A DNA stretch of 64,000 bases, from positions 17,651 through 81,650 of the forward strand of contig NZ_JAHKRO010000030.1 of assembly GCF_019396325.1 (NCBI RefSeq). The letters are read 5' to 3'. Below are positions 25,995-34,094 of this stretch, piece after piece. The translations under genes and the position numbers were made by a program. Position 1 is the stretch's first letter. Every line of letters starts with the position of its first letter. The notes beneath the pieces were generated by a model. That model was not told the DNA's origin. It searched no databases and saw nothing but the letters and a program-made list of their open reading frames with translations. This stretch comes from Nonomuraea ceibae (GTDB taxonomy: Bacteria > Actinomycetota > Actinomycetes > Streptosporangiales > Streptosporangiaceae).

Positions 25995-26701
25995 CGGCCG
26001 ACCTTATCCGCGAACGCGGTCCAGCTCGTCACGTTGGGGGCCGACCACTCCTGCGGCGCGTGCAGGAACCGCTCCCCGGCGCGCTCGCGCAGCCTCGGCG
26101 GCACCTCGGCGCCCTTGCCGCCCCGGCAGTGGTAGACGAGCCCGCCCGGCCGCTGGGCCATCGCCATCCACGGCAACCAGGGCGACACCCGGCACCAGGA
26201 GAACACGCTCGGCACGTCCGGCAGCTCCGACTCGACGTCGGCCGCCCGGGCGAAGAACTGGAACAGCTCCATCGCCCGGTACGTGTCGTCCGCCGAGTTG
26301 TCCGGATAGTCGGCCACCTTCAGCGGCGACGGGTAGGCCAGGCGCACGTCCACGTTGAACACCACCTGCTCGCCCAGCCGCGTCACCGGCACCGGGTAGC
26401 CGCCCAGCCGCTGGTTGACCGGGTCGTTGAAGACGTGCTGCACCTCCACGCGGCGGCCGGTCAGCGGGTTGTCCCACACGTCGAGCACCTCGCGGGTGCG
26501 CGGGTCGAGGTAGAGGGCGGCCTCCCGGGTCAGCAGCAGCCAGCCGCCGCCGTCGCCGCGCACCGCCCTGGCCACGTTGACGCCCTCGAAGCCGAACAGG
26601 TGATGCGGCCCGCCGCCGGGCTCCCAGCCATAGACGTCGCCGGTCCACGACGAGATCGTCTCCGCGCCGTCGGAGGAGGCGCGCACGCGGATGAAGTCCA
26701 T
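25991..26701 (-). CDS. DUF1838 family protein
   Basis: A 236-aa protein resembling DUF1838, a family without an assigned activity. It contains the SWTGDVYGWEPGG and VSPWLPWMAMAQRPGGLVYH segments that I associate with the family; the Trp-rich C-terminal half is distinctive. ATG 26701 follows GAGAGG. Its stop overlaps the HIT gene start. No signal peptide is visible. Family assignment is from memory, hence the moderate confidence. Confidence 0.7.
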   Translation of the reverse strand: MDFIRVRASSDGAETISSWTGDVYGWEPGGGPHHLFGFEGVNVARAVRGDGGGWLLLTREAALYLDPRTREVLDVWDNPLTGRRVEVQHVFNDPVNQRLGGYPVPVTRLGEQVVFNVDVRLAYPSPLKVADYPDNSADDTYRAMELFQFFARAADVESELPDVPSVFSWCRVSPWLPWMAMAQRPGGLVYHCRGGKGAEVPPRLRERAGERFLHAPQEWSAPNVTSWTAFADKVGR

Positions 26702-26719
26702 GCGCGAAGCCTCTCACTT

Positions 26720-27655
26720 TCAGCCCGGCAGATCATCCGGCTCCGGCGGGTCGCGCGGCACCGCGTACGGCTCCCGCCCGGGGGGCCGGCCCTGGGCCGC
26801 GGCGCGCTCCCTGATGAGCTCGGCGTCCAGCTCGGCGCCGAACAGCAGCGCCATGTTCGACAGCCACAGCCAGATGAGGAACACCACGACCCCGGCGAGG
26901 GCGCCGTAGGTCTTGTTGTAGGAGCCGAAGCCCGCCACGTACAGCGCGAAGCCGCCCGAGACCAGCGCCCAGAGCACGACCGCGAGCAGGCCCCCGGGCG
27001 TGATCCAGCGCATGCCCGGCTGGCGGACGTTCGGCGCCGCCCAGTACAGCACCATGATCAGGCCGGCCGCGATGAGCGCCAGCACCGGCCACTTGAGGAT
27101 GTCCCACGCCGTCACGGCGGCGTCGCCGAGGCCGAGCGCCTCACCGGCCGCGGCGGCCAGCTCGCCCGTCAGCGTGACCGCGATCGCGCCCACGACCAGC
27201 AGGATCATCATCATGACCGTGAGGCCGAGCCGCAGCGGGGTCAGCTTCCAGAACGGGCGGCCCTCCTCGATGTCGTAGATCTCATTGCACGCCCGGATGA
27301 ACGCGGCGATGTACCCGGAAGCCGACCACAGCGCGACCAGCAGGCCGGTGATCGCCACCAGGCCCGCGCCGCCGGTGCTGCGCACCCCGCGCACGCTCTC
27401 CGCGATCAGGCCGCGCGCCTCCTCCGGCGCGAGCACGACAAGGGAGCCCACGACCGTGCCGAGGTCGTCGCGGCCCAGCAGGCCGAACAGCGACACCAGC
27501 ACGATCAGCGCCGGGAACACCGACAGCACCGCGTAGTACGTCAGCGCCGCCGCCAGGTCCTGGACGCGGTCGTTCTTGAACTCGGCGAACGTTCTTCTGA
27601 TCACCCGCCACCACGACCGGCGTGGCAGCTCGGCGGGTCCGTCGGGGGCCTCCAC
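26720..27655 (-). CDS. YihY/BrkB-family membrane protein
   Basis: A 311-aa protein with six hydrophobic segments and the family signature QDLAAALTYYAVLSVFPALI near residue 33, followed by SASGYIAAFIRACNEIYDIE. The family was once called ribonuclease BN, but that assignment is obsolete; the function is unknown and transport is proposed. GTG 27655 lies 3 bp after the DUF3618 stop. It is the third gene of an operon with the holin-like and DUF3618 proteins. The C-terminal tail is Pro/Arg-rich. Confidence 0.92.
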   Translation of the reverse strand: MEAPDGPAELPRRSWWRVIRRTFAEFKNDRVQDLAAALTYYAVLSVFPALIVLVSLFGLLGRDDLGTVVGSLVVLAPEEARGLIAESVRGVRSTGGAGLVAITGLLVALWSASGYIAAFIRACNEIYDIEEGRPFWKLTPLRLGLTVMMMILLVVGAIAVTLTGELAAAAGEALGLGDAAVTAWDILKWPVLALIAAGLIMVLYWAAPNVRQPGMRWITPGGLLAVVLWALVSGGFALYVAGFGSYNKTYGALAGVVVFLIWLWLSNMALLFGAELDAELIRERAAAQGRPPGREPYAVPRDPPEPDDLPG

Positions 27656-27658
27656 GCG

Positions 27659-28390
27659 TCACTTGGCCTTGTTGCGCCTCACCATGCGGCGCACGACCAG
27701 GGCCACCACCGTCCCGAGCGCGACCATCACGAACACCGGGCGCTTCTTGACCTGCTCCGGCGTGGCATCGCCGACCCTTTCGCCGACCCTGCCCGCGACC
27801 TCGTGCGCCTTGCCGGTCATCTCGTGCGCCTTGCCCTTGGCGGCGCCCGTCATCTCGTGCGCCTTGCCCTTGGCGGCGCCCGTCATCTCGGCCGTCTTGC
27901 CCTTGGCCGTCTCCGCCAGCTCCGTGGCCCTGTCCTTGGCCGTGCCTGCCATTCTGCTCGCCTTTCCTCTGGCCGTGGCCGCCGCGTCGGCTGCCCGGCT
28001 CTTGACGTCCGCCTTGTGCGCCAGGGCGCTCACCGTCTCGCCGAGCTCCCGGCGGGTCTGCCTGATGTCCTCCCGGACCGCGTCCGCGTCGTCACCCTGG
28101 GTACGGTGCTCGCTTCCGGACCGTTTCGCGGCCCGGCCCCCGGTCAGGGACTCCTCCTCCGTGGCGCGCGACCTGACCGCGTCGGTGCGGTCGTCGGCCT
28201 GGGGAGGTTCGGGGATGAAGGTCTCGTGCTCCTCGCGGGCCAGCTCGGCCTCGTGCGCGTTCTCGGCCGCGCCCGGCCTGGTCGGCGGCACGTTGATGGA
28301 CTCGGCGTCCGTCGGCGTGCCGACGGTGGCCCGGCGCGCGCCGACCGTGCCGGCGTGCTGGTCGCTGCGTCCCGGATCGGTCTCGCTCAT
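27659..28390 (-). CDS. DUF3618 protein with 11-residue repeats
   Basis: A 243-aa protein: a charged N-terminal region, a DUF3618 motif (VREDIRQTRRELGETVSALA near residue 106), a Lys/Ala-rich amphipathic repeat tract and one C-terminal membrane helix (VFVMVALGTVVALVV). The repeat AKGKAHEMTGA occurs twice exactly and then degenerates, encoded by 33-bp DNA repeats. The tract resembles stress-associated LEA/apolipoprotein-like helices. ATG 28390 overlaps the holin-like stop by ATGA, so the true start is here and not the longer frame. The protein probably sits on the inner face of the membrane. Confidence 0.87.
   Translation of the reverse strand: MSETDPGRSDQHAGTVGARRATVGTPTDAESINVPPTRPGAAENAHEAELAREEHETFIPEPPQADDRTDAVRSRATEEESLTGGRAAKRSGSEHRTQGDDADAVREDIRQTRRELGETVSALAHKADVKSRAADAAATARGKASRMAGTAKDRATELAETAKGKTAEMTGAAKGKAHEMTGAAKGKAHEMTGKAHEVAGRVGERVGDATPEQVKKRPVFVMVALGTVVALVVRRMVRRNKAK
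27816..27881. repeat. Two exact 33-bp tandem repeats within the DUF3618 gene
   Basis: Copies at 27816-27848 and 27849-27881 are identical and are followed by a degenerate third copy from 27882. Each encodes the 11-residue unit GAAKGKAHEMT on the minus strand. It is a coding minisatellite that could vary in copy number among strains; it is not a CRISPR because there is no spacer. Confidence 0.9.
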
Positions 28391-28767
28391 CGCCGCGCCC
28401 CTTCCTTGACCGCGTCGACGTCGGCCCGCAGGCTCGCGATGGTCTCGGTCGGGACCGGCGGCGTCGCCTGCTTCACCTTGCTCTTGCCGGCCAGCCCCAG
28501 CAGGGCGGCCACGATCAGCAGGACCACTCCGACGATGGCCGCGGCGACCCACGCGGGCATCACCAGCGCGAGCAGCATCACCACGGCGGCCACGAGCACC
28601 GCGCCGCCGAAGAACGCGACCAGCCCGGCCGCCCCGAACATGCCCGCGCCGAACCCGGCGCGCTTGCCCTTCTCCGTGAGTTCGAGCCTGGCCAGCCGCA
28701 ACTCGTCCTTGACGAGCCGGGAGACCTGCTCGGAAAGGTCGTTGACCAGTTTGTGGGTGTCGTTCAC
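28387..28767 (-). CDS. Holin-superfamily III (Phage_holin_3_6-like) membrane protein
   Basis: A 126-aa actinobacterial holin-X-like protein. An amphipathic N-terminus (LVNDLSEQVSRLVKDELRLA) is followed by two membrane helices (GAAGLVAFFGGAVLVAAVVM and WVAAAIVGVVLLIVAALLGL). There is no lysis cassette nearby, so this is a chromosomal membrane-stress-type protein, not evidence of prophage. It is first in an operon with DUF3618 and BrkB; ATG 28767 follows GAGGCGACGTC. Confidence 0.88.
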   Translation of the reverse strand: MNDTHKLVNDLSEQVSRLVKDELRLARLELTEKGKRAGFGAGMFGAAGLVAFFGGAVLVAAVVMLLALVMPAWVAAAIVGVVLLIVAALLGLAGKSKVKQATPPVPTETIASLRADVDAVKEGARR

Positions 28768-28821
28768 GACGTCGCCTCCTCCGTCGCGAACCCGCCTACC
28801 CGAAGAGCCCGGCTTCTATCA

Positions 28822-28842
28822 CCCCGCGGTTTTCCGCCGGGC
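28822..28842 (-). terminator. Hairpin between the micropeptide and the holin-like gene
   Basis: CCCGCGG-TTTT-CCGCCGGG forms a short imperfect stem-loop just beyond the micropeptide stop on the minus strand. It may terminate or attenuate transcription into the holin operon. Confidence 0.3.
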
Positions 28843-28848
28843 CGGGTC

Positions 28849-29013
28849 CTACCGCTTGGCGGCGCGCAGGAGCAGGCCGACCAGCGACTCGACCGGCGAC
28901 TTGGGCGCCTCGCACCAGTTGTCCGGCTTCTTGGGGGCGCTCCACGGGGACGGGAGCTCACACGACGGAGCCGGCGGCTTGGGCCGCTCGCACCACGATC
29001 CCGGAGTATTCAT
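28849..29013 (-). CDS. Small 54-aa WC-repeat peptide (predicted)
   Basis: An open frame of 54 codons plus TAG that is too short for routine calling. The peptide starts MNTPGSWCERPKPP and contains three Cys: SWCERPKPP, PSCELP and a second copy-like NWCEAPKSP, then a hydrophobic C-terminus LVGLLLRAAKR. The internal SWCE/NWCE repeat and the absence of clashing genes on either strand argue that it is real. GGAGG precedes ATG 29013, but the spacing is only one base, which is a weakness. It lies 81 bp upstream of the holin/DUF3618/BrkB operon on the same strand. No function is proposed; a short secreted or membrane-associated peptide is one possibility. Confidence 0.5.
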   Translation of the reverse strand: MNTPGSWCERPKPPAPSCELPSPWSAPKKPDNWCEAPKSPVESLVGLLLRAAKR

Positions 29014-29115
29014 GCCTCCAGTCTACGACTTGCACTGATTTTTCCCATGAGCCGGCCAGTGCGCCGTCGGCGGACTCGGGCCACCGGCCCCTCCCGGTCC
29101 GGGTACCCTGCCGAG

Positions 29116-32100
29116 GTGCTGGTCGTGCATGGGGTCTGGGCCGGGGACGGGGTCGCCTTCTGGGCGGAGGACACCGCCCTCGCGCCGCGTGCCGCCCGTG
29201 GCCCGGCGCCGCGCGCCCATCCCTGGGCCGCGCCGGTCGAGCGCCTCCCGGCGGGCGGGCCGCGCATGCTGGAGCTCCTGCTGCCGGGGTCCGCGGCCGA
29301 GCCGCTCCCCTCCCCCGAGACCGGGCTCCTGTCCGCGGTCACCCGCCCCTCGCTGCGCCCCTGGCGCGTCCCCGCCGTGGTCCCGCCCCTACCCGCCGCC
29401 GTACACCTCCTCGCCCCCGACCCCACCCCAGCCGCCGCCCCCGCCGCTGACCCCGACCCTGCCCCCGGCCCCGACCCTGCCCCCGGCCCCGACCTCGCCC
29501 CCGGCCCCGACGCTGACGCCGGCCCTGTCTCCGATGCCGGGCCCGGTCTCACCGGCTGGGGTGACGCCGTGCCGGGCGCTACGGTGCGGCACTGGCGGGC
29601 CGTCGCCGCGTTCGCGCGGGATCTCGTACGCCGCGGCCGGGTCGTTCCCCAGCTGGAGCTGACGGAGGCCGACGGCGAGGCCCGGGCGGCCTGGCGCGCG
29701 GTCGTCACCGGCGCCGACGCCGCCTACTTCCGCGACCTCGCCCTCACCATGCCCCCCGCCTGCCGCACCTGGGCGGTCGAGCGCCCCTCCCACGAGGTGC
29801 TGCGCCAGGCCCTGGACGCCTTCGCCGACACTTTCGCCCGAACCGCCCTGAACGCCCGGCCTCCGCAGGCGGACACGGGCACAGGCACGGGCACGGGGCG
29901 GGGGCGGTGGCTGGCCGCACTGGCCTCCCCCGGCGCCGCCTGCCCCGGCGCCGCTTCCTCCGACACCGGCTCTCCCGACCCCTCCTCCCCCGACCCCTCC
30001 TCCCCCGGCACCGCTTCCCCCGGCACCGCCTCCCCCGACGCCGCCTGCCCTGACGCCGCCTGCCCCGATGACCCGGACCTGCGGCGGGCCCTGGAGGAGT
30101 GGCGCCGCTCCGTGGAGTCGGCCGAGGGCGCCACCCGCGTGTGCTTCCGCCTCACCGAGCCGGTCGACCCCCCGGCTCCCGCCGGGGACGGCCGCGACGA
30201 CGCGGGCGGTGAGCATCGGTGGCGGGTGGAGCTGGCGGTGCAGGCGGCCGACGACCCGAGCCTGTACGTGCCCGCCGGGAAGGTGTGGGGCGGCGGGCCG
30301 GTGGCCGGGTTGCCGGCCGGGGCGGAGCGGGAGCTGCTGGCCGGGCTGGGCCGGGCGGTGCGGCTCTATCCGGAGCTGGACCGGGCGTTGCGGGTGCCGG
30401 AGCCGGAGGAGCTGGTGCTCGACACGGCCGGGGCGTTCGCGTTCCTGCGGGAGGCGGCGCCGTTGCTGCAGGCGGCCGGGTTCGGGGTGCAGCTGCCCCG
30501 CTGGGCGGGCCGGGCGAGGCTGGGGCTGAAGGTGACGACGCGGACGAAGACGCAGAGCGCGGCGGCGAGCCAGGGGTTCGGGCTGCGCGAGCTGGTGGAC
30601 TTCCGGGTGGACCTGGCGGTGGGCGGGGAGACGATCGGCGAGGAGGAGCTGGCCGAGCTGGCCCGGCTGAAGGTGCCGCTGGTGCGGGTGCGCGGCCAGT
30701 GGGTGGAGCTGGACGAGCGGCAGCTCGCGGCGGCGCTGCGCGCGGTCGGCGGCGAGCGCGGCGGGGTGCTCCCGGCGGCGGAGGTGCTGCGGCACGTGGT
30801 CCAGGGCGACGACGAGCTGCCGCTGCTGGAGGTGGACGCCGACGGGGTGCTGGGCGAGCTGCTGTCGGGCCGGCCGGAGGGCGGGCCGGAGGGGCGGCCG
30901 GCTGTGATCGGGACGCCGGCGGGCCTGGACGCGACGTTGCGCCCCTACCAGGAGCGCGGGCTGGCGTGGCTGAGCTTCCTGTCGGAGCTCGGGCTGGGCG
31001 GGGTGCTGGCCGACGACATGGGGCTGGGCAAGACGGTCACCACGCTGGCGCTGCTCGTGCACGAGCGGGCTGCGGAGCCGACGCTGCTGGTGTGCCCGAT
31101 GTCGCTGGTGGGCAACTGGCAGCGGGAGGCGGCGCGGTTCGCGCCGGGCCTGCGCGTGCACGTCCATCACGGCAGCGGCAGGGACGCGGCCCGCATCGCG
31201 GACGCCGACCTGGTGATCACCACGTACGGGACGGCGCAGCGCGACCTGGAGACGCTGCGGCGGGTCGCGTGGCGGCGGGTGGTGTGCGACGAGGCGCAGG
31301 CGATCAAGAACAGCGGCACCCTCCAGGCGCAGGCGGTGCGGTCGATCCCGGCGGGCACCCGGCTGGCGCTGACGGGCACCCCGGTGGAGAACCACCTGGC
31401 CGAGCTCTGGTCGATCATGGAGTTCGCCAATCCGGGCCTGCTGGGGCCGAAGGCGCGCTTCCGCACCCGGTTCCAGGAGCCGATCGAGGCGCGGCAGGAC
31501 GAGCAGGCCGCGCAGGCGCTGCGTCGGGCGACGGGGCCGTTCATCCTGCGCCGGCTCAAGACCGACGCCTCGATCATCTCCGACCTGCCGGAGAAGCTGG
31601 AGGTCAAGGAGTGGTGCACGCTGACGCCGGAGCAGGCGTCGCTGTACCAGGCGGTGGTGGACGACATGCTGGGCAGGATCGACGACAGCGAGGGGATCGA
31701 GCGGCGCGGCCTGGTGCTGGCGGCCATGGCCAAGCTGAAGCAGGTCTGCAACCATCCGGCCCACCTGCTGAAGGACGGCTCCCGGCTGGCGGGCCGGTCG
31801 GGCAAGCTGGCGCGGCTGGAGCAGCTCGCGGAGGAGATCCTGGCCGAGGGCGAGAAGGCGCTGCTGTTCACGCAGTACGCGGAGTTCGGCAGCATGCTGC
31901 AGCCCTATCTGGAGCAGCGGCTGGACCAGCCGGTGCTGTGGCTGCACGGCGGGCTGCCGAAGAAGGCGCGCGACCGGCTGGTGGACCGGTTCCAGCAGGA
32001 CGACGAGCCCATGCTGTTCCTGCTGTCGCTGAAGGCGGCCGGGGTGGGGCTCAACCTGACGGCGGCGAGCCACGTGGTGCACGTCGACCGCTGGTGGAAC

Positions 32101-32334
32101 CCGGCGGTCGAGGACCAGGCGACCGATCGGGCGTTCCGCATCGGCCAGCGCAGGAACGTGCAGGTGCGCAAGCTGATCTGCGCGGGCACCCTGGAGGAGC
32201 GGGTGGACGAGATGATCGAGCGGAAGAAGGCGCTGGCGGAGCGGGTGGTCGGCGCGGGCGAGGACTGGCTGACGGATCTGTCGACCGGGGAGCTGCGCGA
32301 GGTGTTCCGCCTGACGGCCGGGGCGGTGGGCTGA
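29116..32334 (+). CDS. SNF2-family helicase (Swi2/Snf2-like ATPase)
   Basis: A 1072-aa ATP-dependent dsDNA translocase. The N-terminal third is family-typical (VLVVHGVW, DLVRRGRVVPQLE), followed by a SNF2 N-terminal domain. The Walker A motif is DDMGLGKT at ~634-641, the Walker B is VVCDEAQAIKNS near 723-734, and the helicase C domain shows LHGGLPKKARDRLVDRF and DRAFRIGQ. GTG 29116 is preferred since homologues begin at this LVVHG segment; ATG 29047 would add 23 basic residues. Two Pro-rich low-complexity tracts interrupt the N-terminal region. The next gene (SWIM protein) starts 2 bp later and is its usual partner. Confidence 0.93.
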   Translation: MLVVHGVWAGDGVAFWAEDTALAPRAARGPAPRAHPWAAPVERLPAGGPRMLELLLPGSAAEPLPSPETGLLSAVTRPSLRPWRVPAVVPPLPAAVHLLAPDPTPAAAPAADPDPAPGPDPAPGPDLAPGPDADAGPVSDAGPGLTGWGDAVPGATVRHWRAVAAFARDLVRRGRVVPQLELTEADGEARAAWRAVVTGADAAYFRDLALTMPPACRTWAVERPSHEVLRQALDAFADTFARTALNARPPQADTGTGTGTGRGRWLAALASPGAACPGAASSDTGSPDPSSPDPSSPGTASPGTASPDAACPDAACPDDPDLRRALEEWRRSVESAEGATRVCFRLTEPVDPPAPAGDGRDDAGGEHRWRVELAVQAADDPSLYVPAGKVWGGGPVAGLPAGAERELLAGLGRAVRLYPELDRALRVPEPEELVLDTAGAFAFLREAAPLLQAAGFGVQLPRWAGRARLGLKVTTRTKTQSAAASQGFGLRELVDFRVDLAVGGETIGEEELAELARLKVPLVRVRGQWVELDERQLAAALRAVGGERGGVLPAAEVLRHVVQGDDELPLLEVDADGVLGELLSGRPEGGPEGRPAVIGTPAGLDATLRPYQERGLAWLSFLSELGLGGVLADDMGLGKTVTTLALLVHERAAEPTLLVCPMSLVGNWQREAARFAPGLRVHVHHGSGRDAARIADADLVITTYGTAQRDLETLRRVAWRRVVCDEAQAIKNSGTLQAQAVRSIPAGTRLALTGTPVENHLAELWSIMEFANPGLLGPKARFRTRFQEPIEARQDEQAAQALRRATGPFILRRLKTDASIISDLPEKLEVKEWCTLTPEQASLYQAVVDDMLGRIDDSEGIERRGLVLAAMAKLKQVCNHPAHLLKDGSRLAGRSGKLARLEQLAEEILAEGEKALLFTQYAEFGSMLQPYLEQRLDQPVLWLHGGLPKKARDRLVDRFQQDDEPMLFLLSLKAAGVGLNLTAASHVVHVDRWWNPAVEDQATDRAFRIGQRRNVQVRKLICAGTLEERVDEMIERKKALAERVVGAGEDWLTDLSTGELREVFRLTAGAVG
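29454..29510. repeat. 18-bp tandem repeats inside the SNF2 gene
   Basis: The unit CCCGACCCTGCCCCCGGC recurs about three times in tandem, encoding PDPAPG repeats. It is a coding low-complexity tract with little sequence conservation expected and likely length variation among strains. A second tract with short SSPDP/SPGTA repeats lies at about 29970-30066. Confidence 0.8.
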
Positions 32335-32335
32335 C

Positions 32336-33085
32336 GTGCCGGGCTGGAGCACTCCGATCAGCGTCGAGGGCGGTATCCGGGCCAGGTCGCGGCGCGGTTC
32401 GATCGGCTCGACCTGGTGGTCGAGGCGGTTCATCGACGTGCTGGAGCGGATCTGCGACAAGGGCCGCCTGTCGCGCGGGCGCGGCTACGCCAGGGCGGGC
32501 CAGGTGCTGTCGATCGACCTGTCGCCGGGCCTGGCCAGGGCGTCGGTGCAGGGGTCGCGCCCGGCTCCGTACGAGGTGACGATCGCCGTCGAGGTGTTCG
32601 GCGAGGAGCTGTGGCAGGCGGTCGAGCGGGCGGTGGCCGAGCAGGCCGTCCACCGGGCGAGGCTGCTGGCCGGGGAGATGCCGGAGGAGATCGAGGAGCT
32701 GTTCGCGGCGCTGGGCGCCGACCTGTTCCCGCGCGATCTGGACATGGCGTGCTCGTGTCCCGACTGGGGTTTCCCGTGCAAGCACGTGTCGGCGGTGCTC
32801 TACCTGCTGGCCGAGTCGTTCGACGACGACCCGTTCCTGGTGCTGGCCTGGCGGGGGCGCGCCCGTGAGGAGCTGCTGGGCTCGCTGGCGGCTGGCGGCG
32901 GGGCCGCGCTGGAGGTGGAGGACGTGCCGTTCGCCGACCGGCTCGCCGACTTCTACGCGCCCGCCGGCAAGGCCAGGCCCGAGCGACGCCCGTCCGCCGT
33001 GGAGCCGGGCCTGCTGCTGCGCGTCTTCCCGCCGCCGGCGGGCCTGTCGGCGCCGCTGACCGAGCTGTACGACCGCCTGCGCTAG
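32336..33085 (+). CDS. SWIM zinc-finger protein
   Basis: A 249-aa protein with the SWIM CxC...CxH zinc site as MACSCPDWGFPCKHVSAVLY near residue 138. The family partners with SNF2 ATPases in actinobacteria and is presumed to bind DNA or protein. The N-terminal half has GRLSRGRGYARAGQVLSI, typical of this family. GTG 32336 starts 2 bp after the helicase stop codon, indicating co-translation. It converges on the lipid kinase gene 23 bp away. Confidence 0.9.
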   Translation: MPGWSTPISVEGGIRARSRRGSIGSTWWSRRFIDVLERICDKGRLSRGRGYARAGQVLSIDLSPGLARASVQGSRPAPYEVTIAVEVFGEELWQAVERAVAEQAVHRARLLAGEMPEEIEELFAALGADLFPRDLDMACSCPDWGFPCKHVSAVLYLLAESFDDDPFLVLAWRGRAREELLGSLAAGGGAALEVEDVPFADRLADFYAPAGKARPERRPSAVEPGLLLRVFPPPAGLSAPLTELYDRLR

Positions 33086-33107
33086 GAGACCAGCCGGGCT
33101 GTGCGGG

Positions 33108-34052
33108 TCAACGGTCCTCGAAGTCGGCGGGCACCATGACGCGCACCCCGTTGGGCACCACGCGCAGCCGGATCGGGGTGCGCAGCCGCACCTCGCCGTC
33201 GACGTCGGCGGCCATCGGCGGGTCGGTCTCCAGCAGCATCTCGCGGCCGACGACGAACGGCCCGCCCGCCAGGCTGCGCCAGCGCCCGGTCGTCGCGCGG
33301 GCCAGCGTCTCGACGAGCAGGCGCACCTTCTTGCCGGAGCCGAGCTGGTAGGCCACGAGCATGCCGTCGTCGATGCTGATGTCGCGGGCCACCTGCCAGC
33401 CGCCGTGGAAGCGCCCGTTGGCGATGTTGAGCTGGTGGGTGAGCAGCTCGTGGCGCTGCCCGTCGACGGTGATGTAGGCGCGGAAGGGCCGGTGCCCCGG
33501 CAGCACGGTCAGCGCGGTCAGCGGGTAGGCGGGCCGGCCGAGCACCCGCTTGAGCCACGGCTTGACCTTGCCCGCGACCTCGACGGAGACGCCGAAGCTG
33601 GCCAGGTTGGCGAACGGCCGGTCGTCGGCCATGCCCAGGTCGATGTCGGCGACCTTGCCGGTGTCGAACACCCGGATCGCGCCGGCCAGGTCGAGCGGCA
33701 GGCCGAGGCTGCGGGCGAAGTTGTTGGTGGTGCCGAGCGGGAGAACGCCGAGCGCCACGTCGCGGTGGGCGACGTGGCGCACGGCGGAGGACAGCGTGCC
33801 GTCACCGCCGCCGACGATCAGCAGGTCGGGCCCCGTCGCCAGGGCCGTGTCGAGCAGGTCGCGCAGTCGCTTGGGGTTGTAGACGCCGATCTCGGCCAGC
33901 GGCTCGTAGCCCAGCTCGTGCAGCTGCTCGATCACCTCGAAGTAGTGGCGGCGGCCACGGCGTGAGCGAGTGTTGATCACCACCGCCACCCTGCGGTCCT
34001 GACGGATCGCCTCGGTGTGCTCGGCCTTGGTGCGCAATTCGCTCATGGTCAT
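33108..34052 (-). CDS. Diacylglycerol/lipid kinase family protein
   Basis: A 314-aa lipid kinase of the DagK/YegS family. The nucleotide-binding motif VGGGDGT lies at ~80-86, then LGTTNNFARSLGLP, and the C-terminal domain carries the second lobe (SGKKVRLLVETLARATT, DVDGEVRLRTP). It may phosphorylate diacylglycerol or a related lipid; the substrate is not resolved. The start is one of closely spaced ATGs (34052 or 34046) without a strong ribosome-binding site. A terminator hairpin sits just upstream of the gene, so it has its own promoter. Confidence 0.9.
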   Translation of the reverse strand: MTMSELRTKAEHTEAIRQDRRVAVVINTRSRRGRRHYFEVIEQLHELGYEPLAEIGVYNPKRLRDLLDTALATGPDLLIVGGGDGTLSSAVRHVAHRDVALGVLPLGTTNNFARSLGLPLDLAGAIRVFDTGKVADIDLGMADDRPFANLASFGVSVEVAGKVKPWLKRVLGRPAYPLTALTVLPGHRPFRAYITVDGQRHELLTHQLNIANGRFHGGWQVARDISIDDGMLVAYQLGSGKKVRLLVETLARATTGRWRSLAGGPFVVGREMLLETDPPMAADVDGEVRLRTPIRLRVVPNGVRVMVPADFEDR

Positions 34053-34060
34053 CAATGTTA

Positions 34061-34088
34061 GGGCCGCCGGGACACCGCCCGGCGGCCC
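34061..34088 (-). terminator. Strong terminator hairpin after the M6 metalloprotease
   Basis: GGGCCGCCGGG (34061-34071) and CCCGGCGGCCC (34078-34088) pair perfectly over 11 bp with a six-base loop. On the minus strand it starts 7 bp after the protease stop codon, the ideal place for termination, and precedes the lipid kinase gene. A short T-containing stretch (TAACATT) follows it. Confidence 0.7.
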
Positions 34089-34094
34089 CTTGGA

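Noticed and set aside
26720..27655. BrkB protein annotated as ribonuclease BN
   Set aside because: The multi-helix membrane protein lacks nuclease motifs; the historical RNase BN name for this family is known to be wrong.
27816..27920. Repeats resembling a CRISPR array
   Set aside because: The units are contiguous with no unique spacers and encode a regular 11-residue protein repeat in the DUF3618 gene.
28387..28767. Holin as evidence for a prophage
   Set aside because: No integrase, terminase, capsid or endolysin gene is nearby; holin-superfamily III proteins are common chromosomal membrane proteins in actinobacteria.
26060..29038. 992-codon plus-strand frame opposite DUF1838, BrkB and DUF3618
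   Set aside because: All three minus-strand genes show recognisable domains and helices; the plus frame does not.
29389..32460. 1023-codon minus-strand frame opposite the SNF2 helicase
   Set aside because: Composition is Arg/Gln/Pro/His-rich, as in GC-driven antisense frames; no motif is visible and the sense strand encodes a full helicase.
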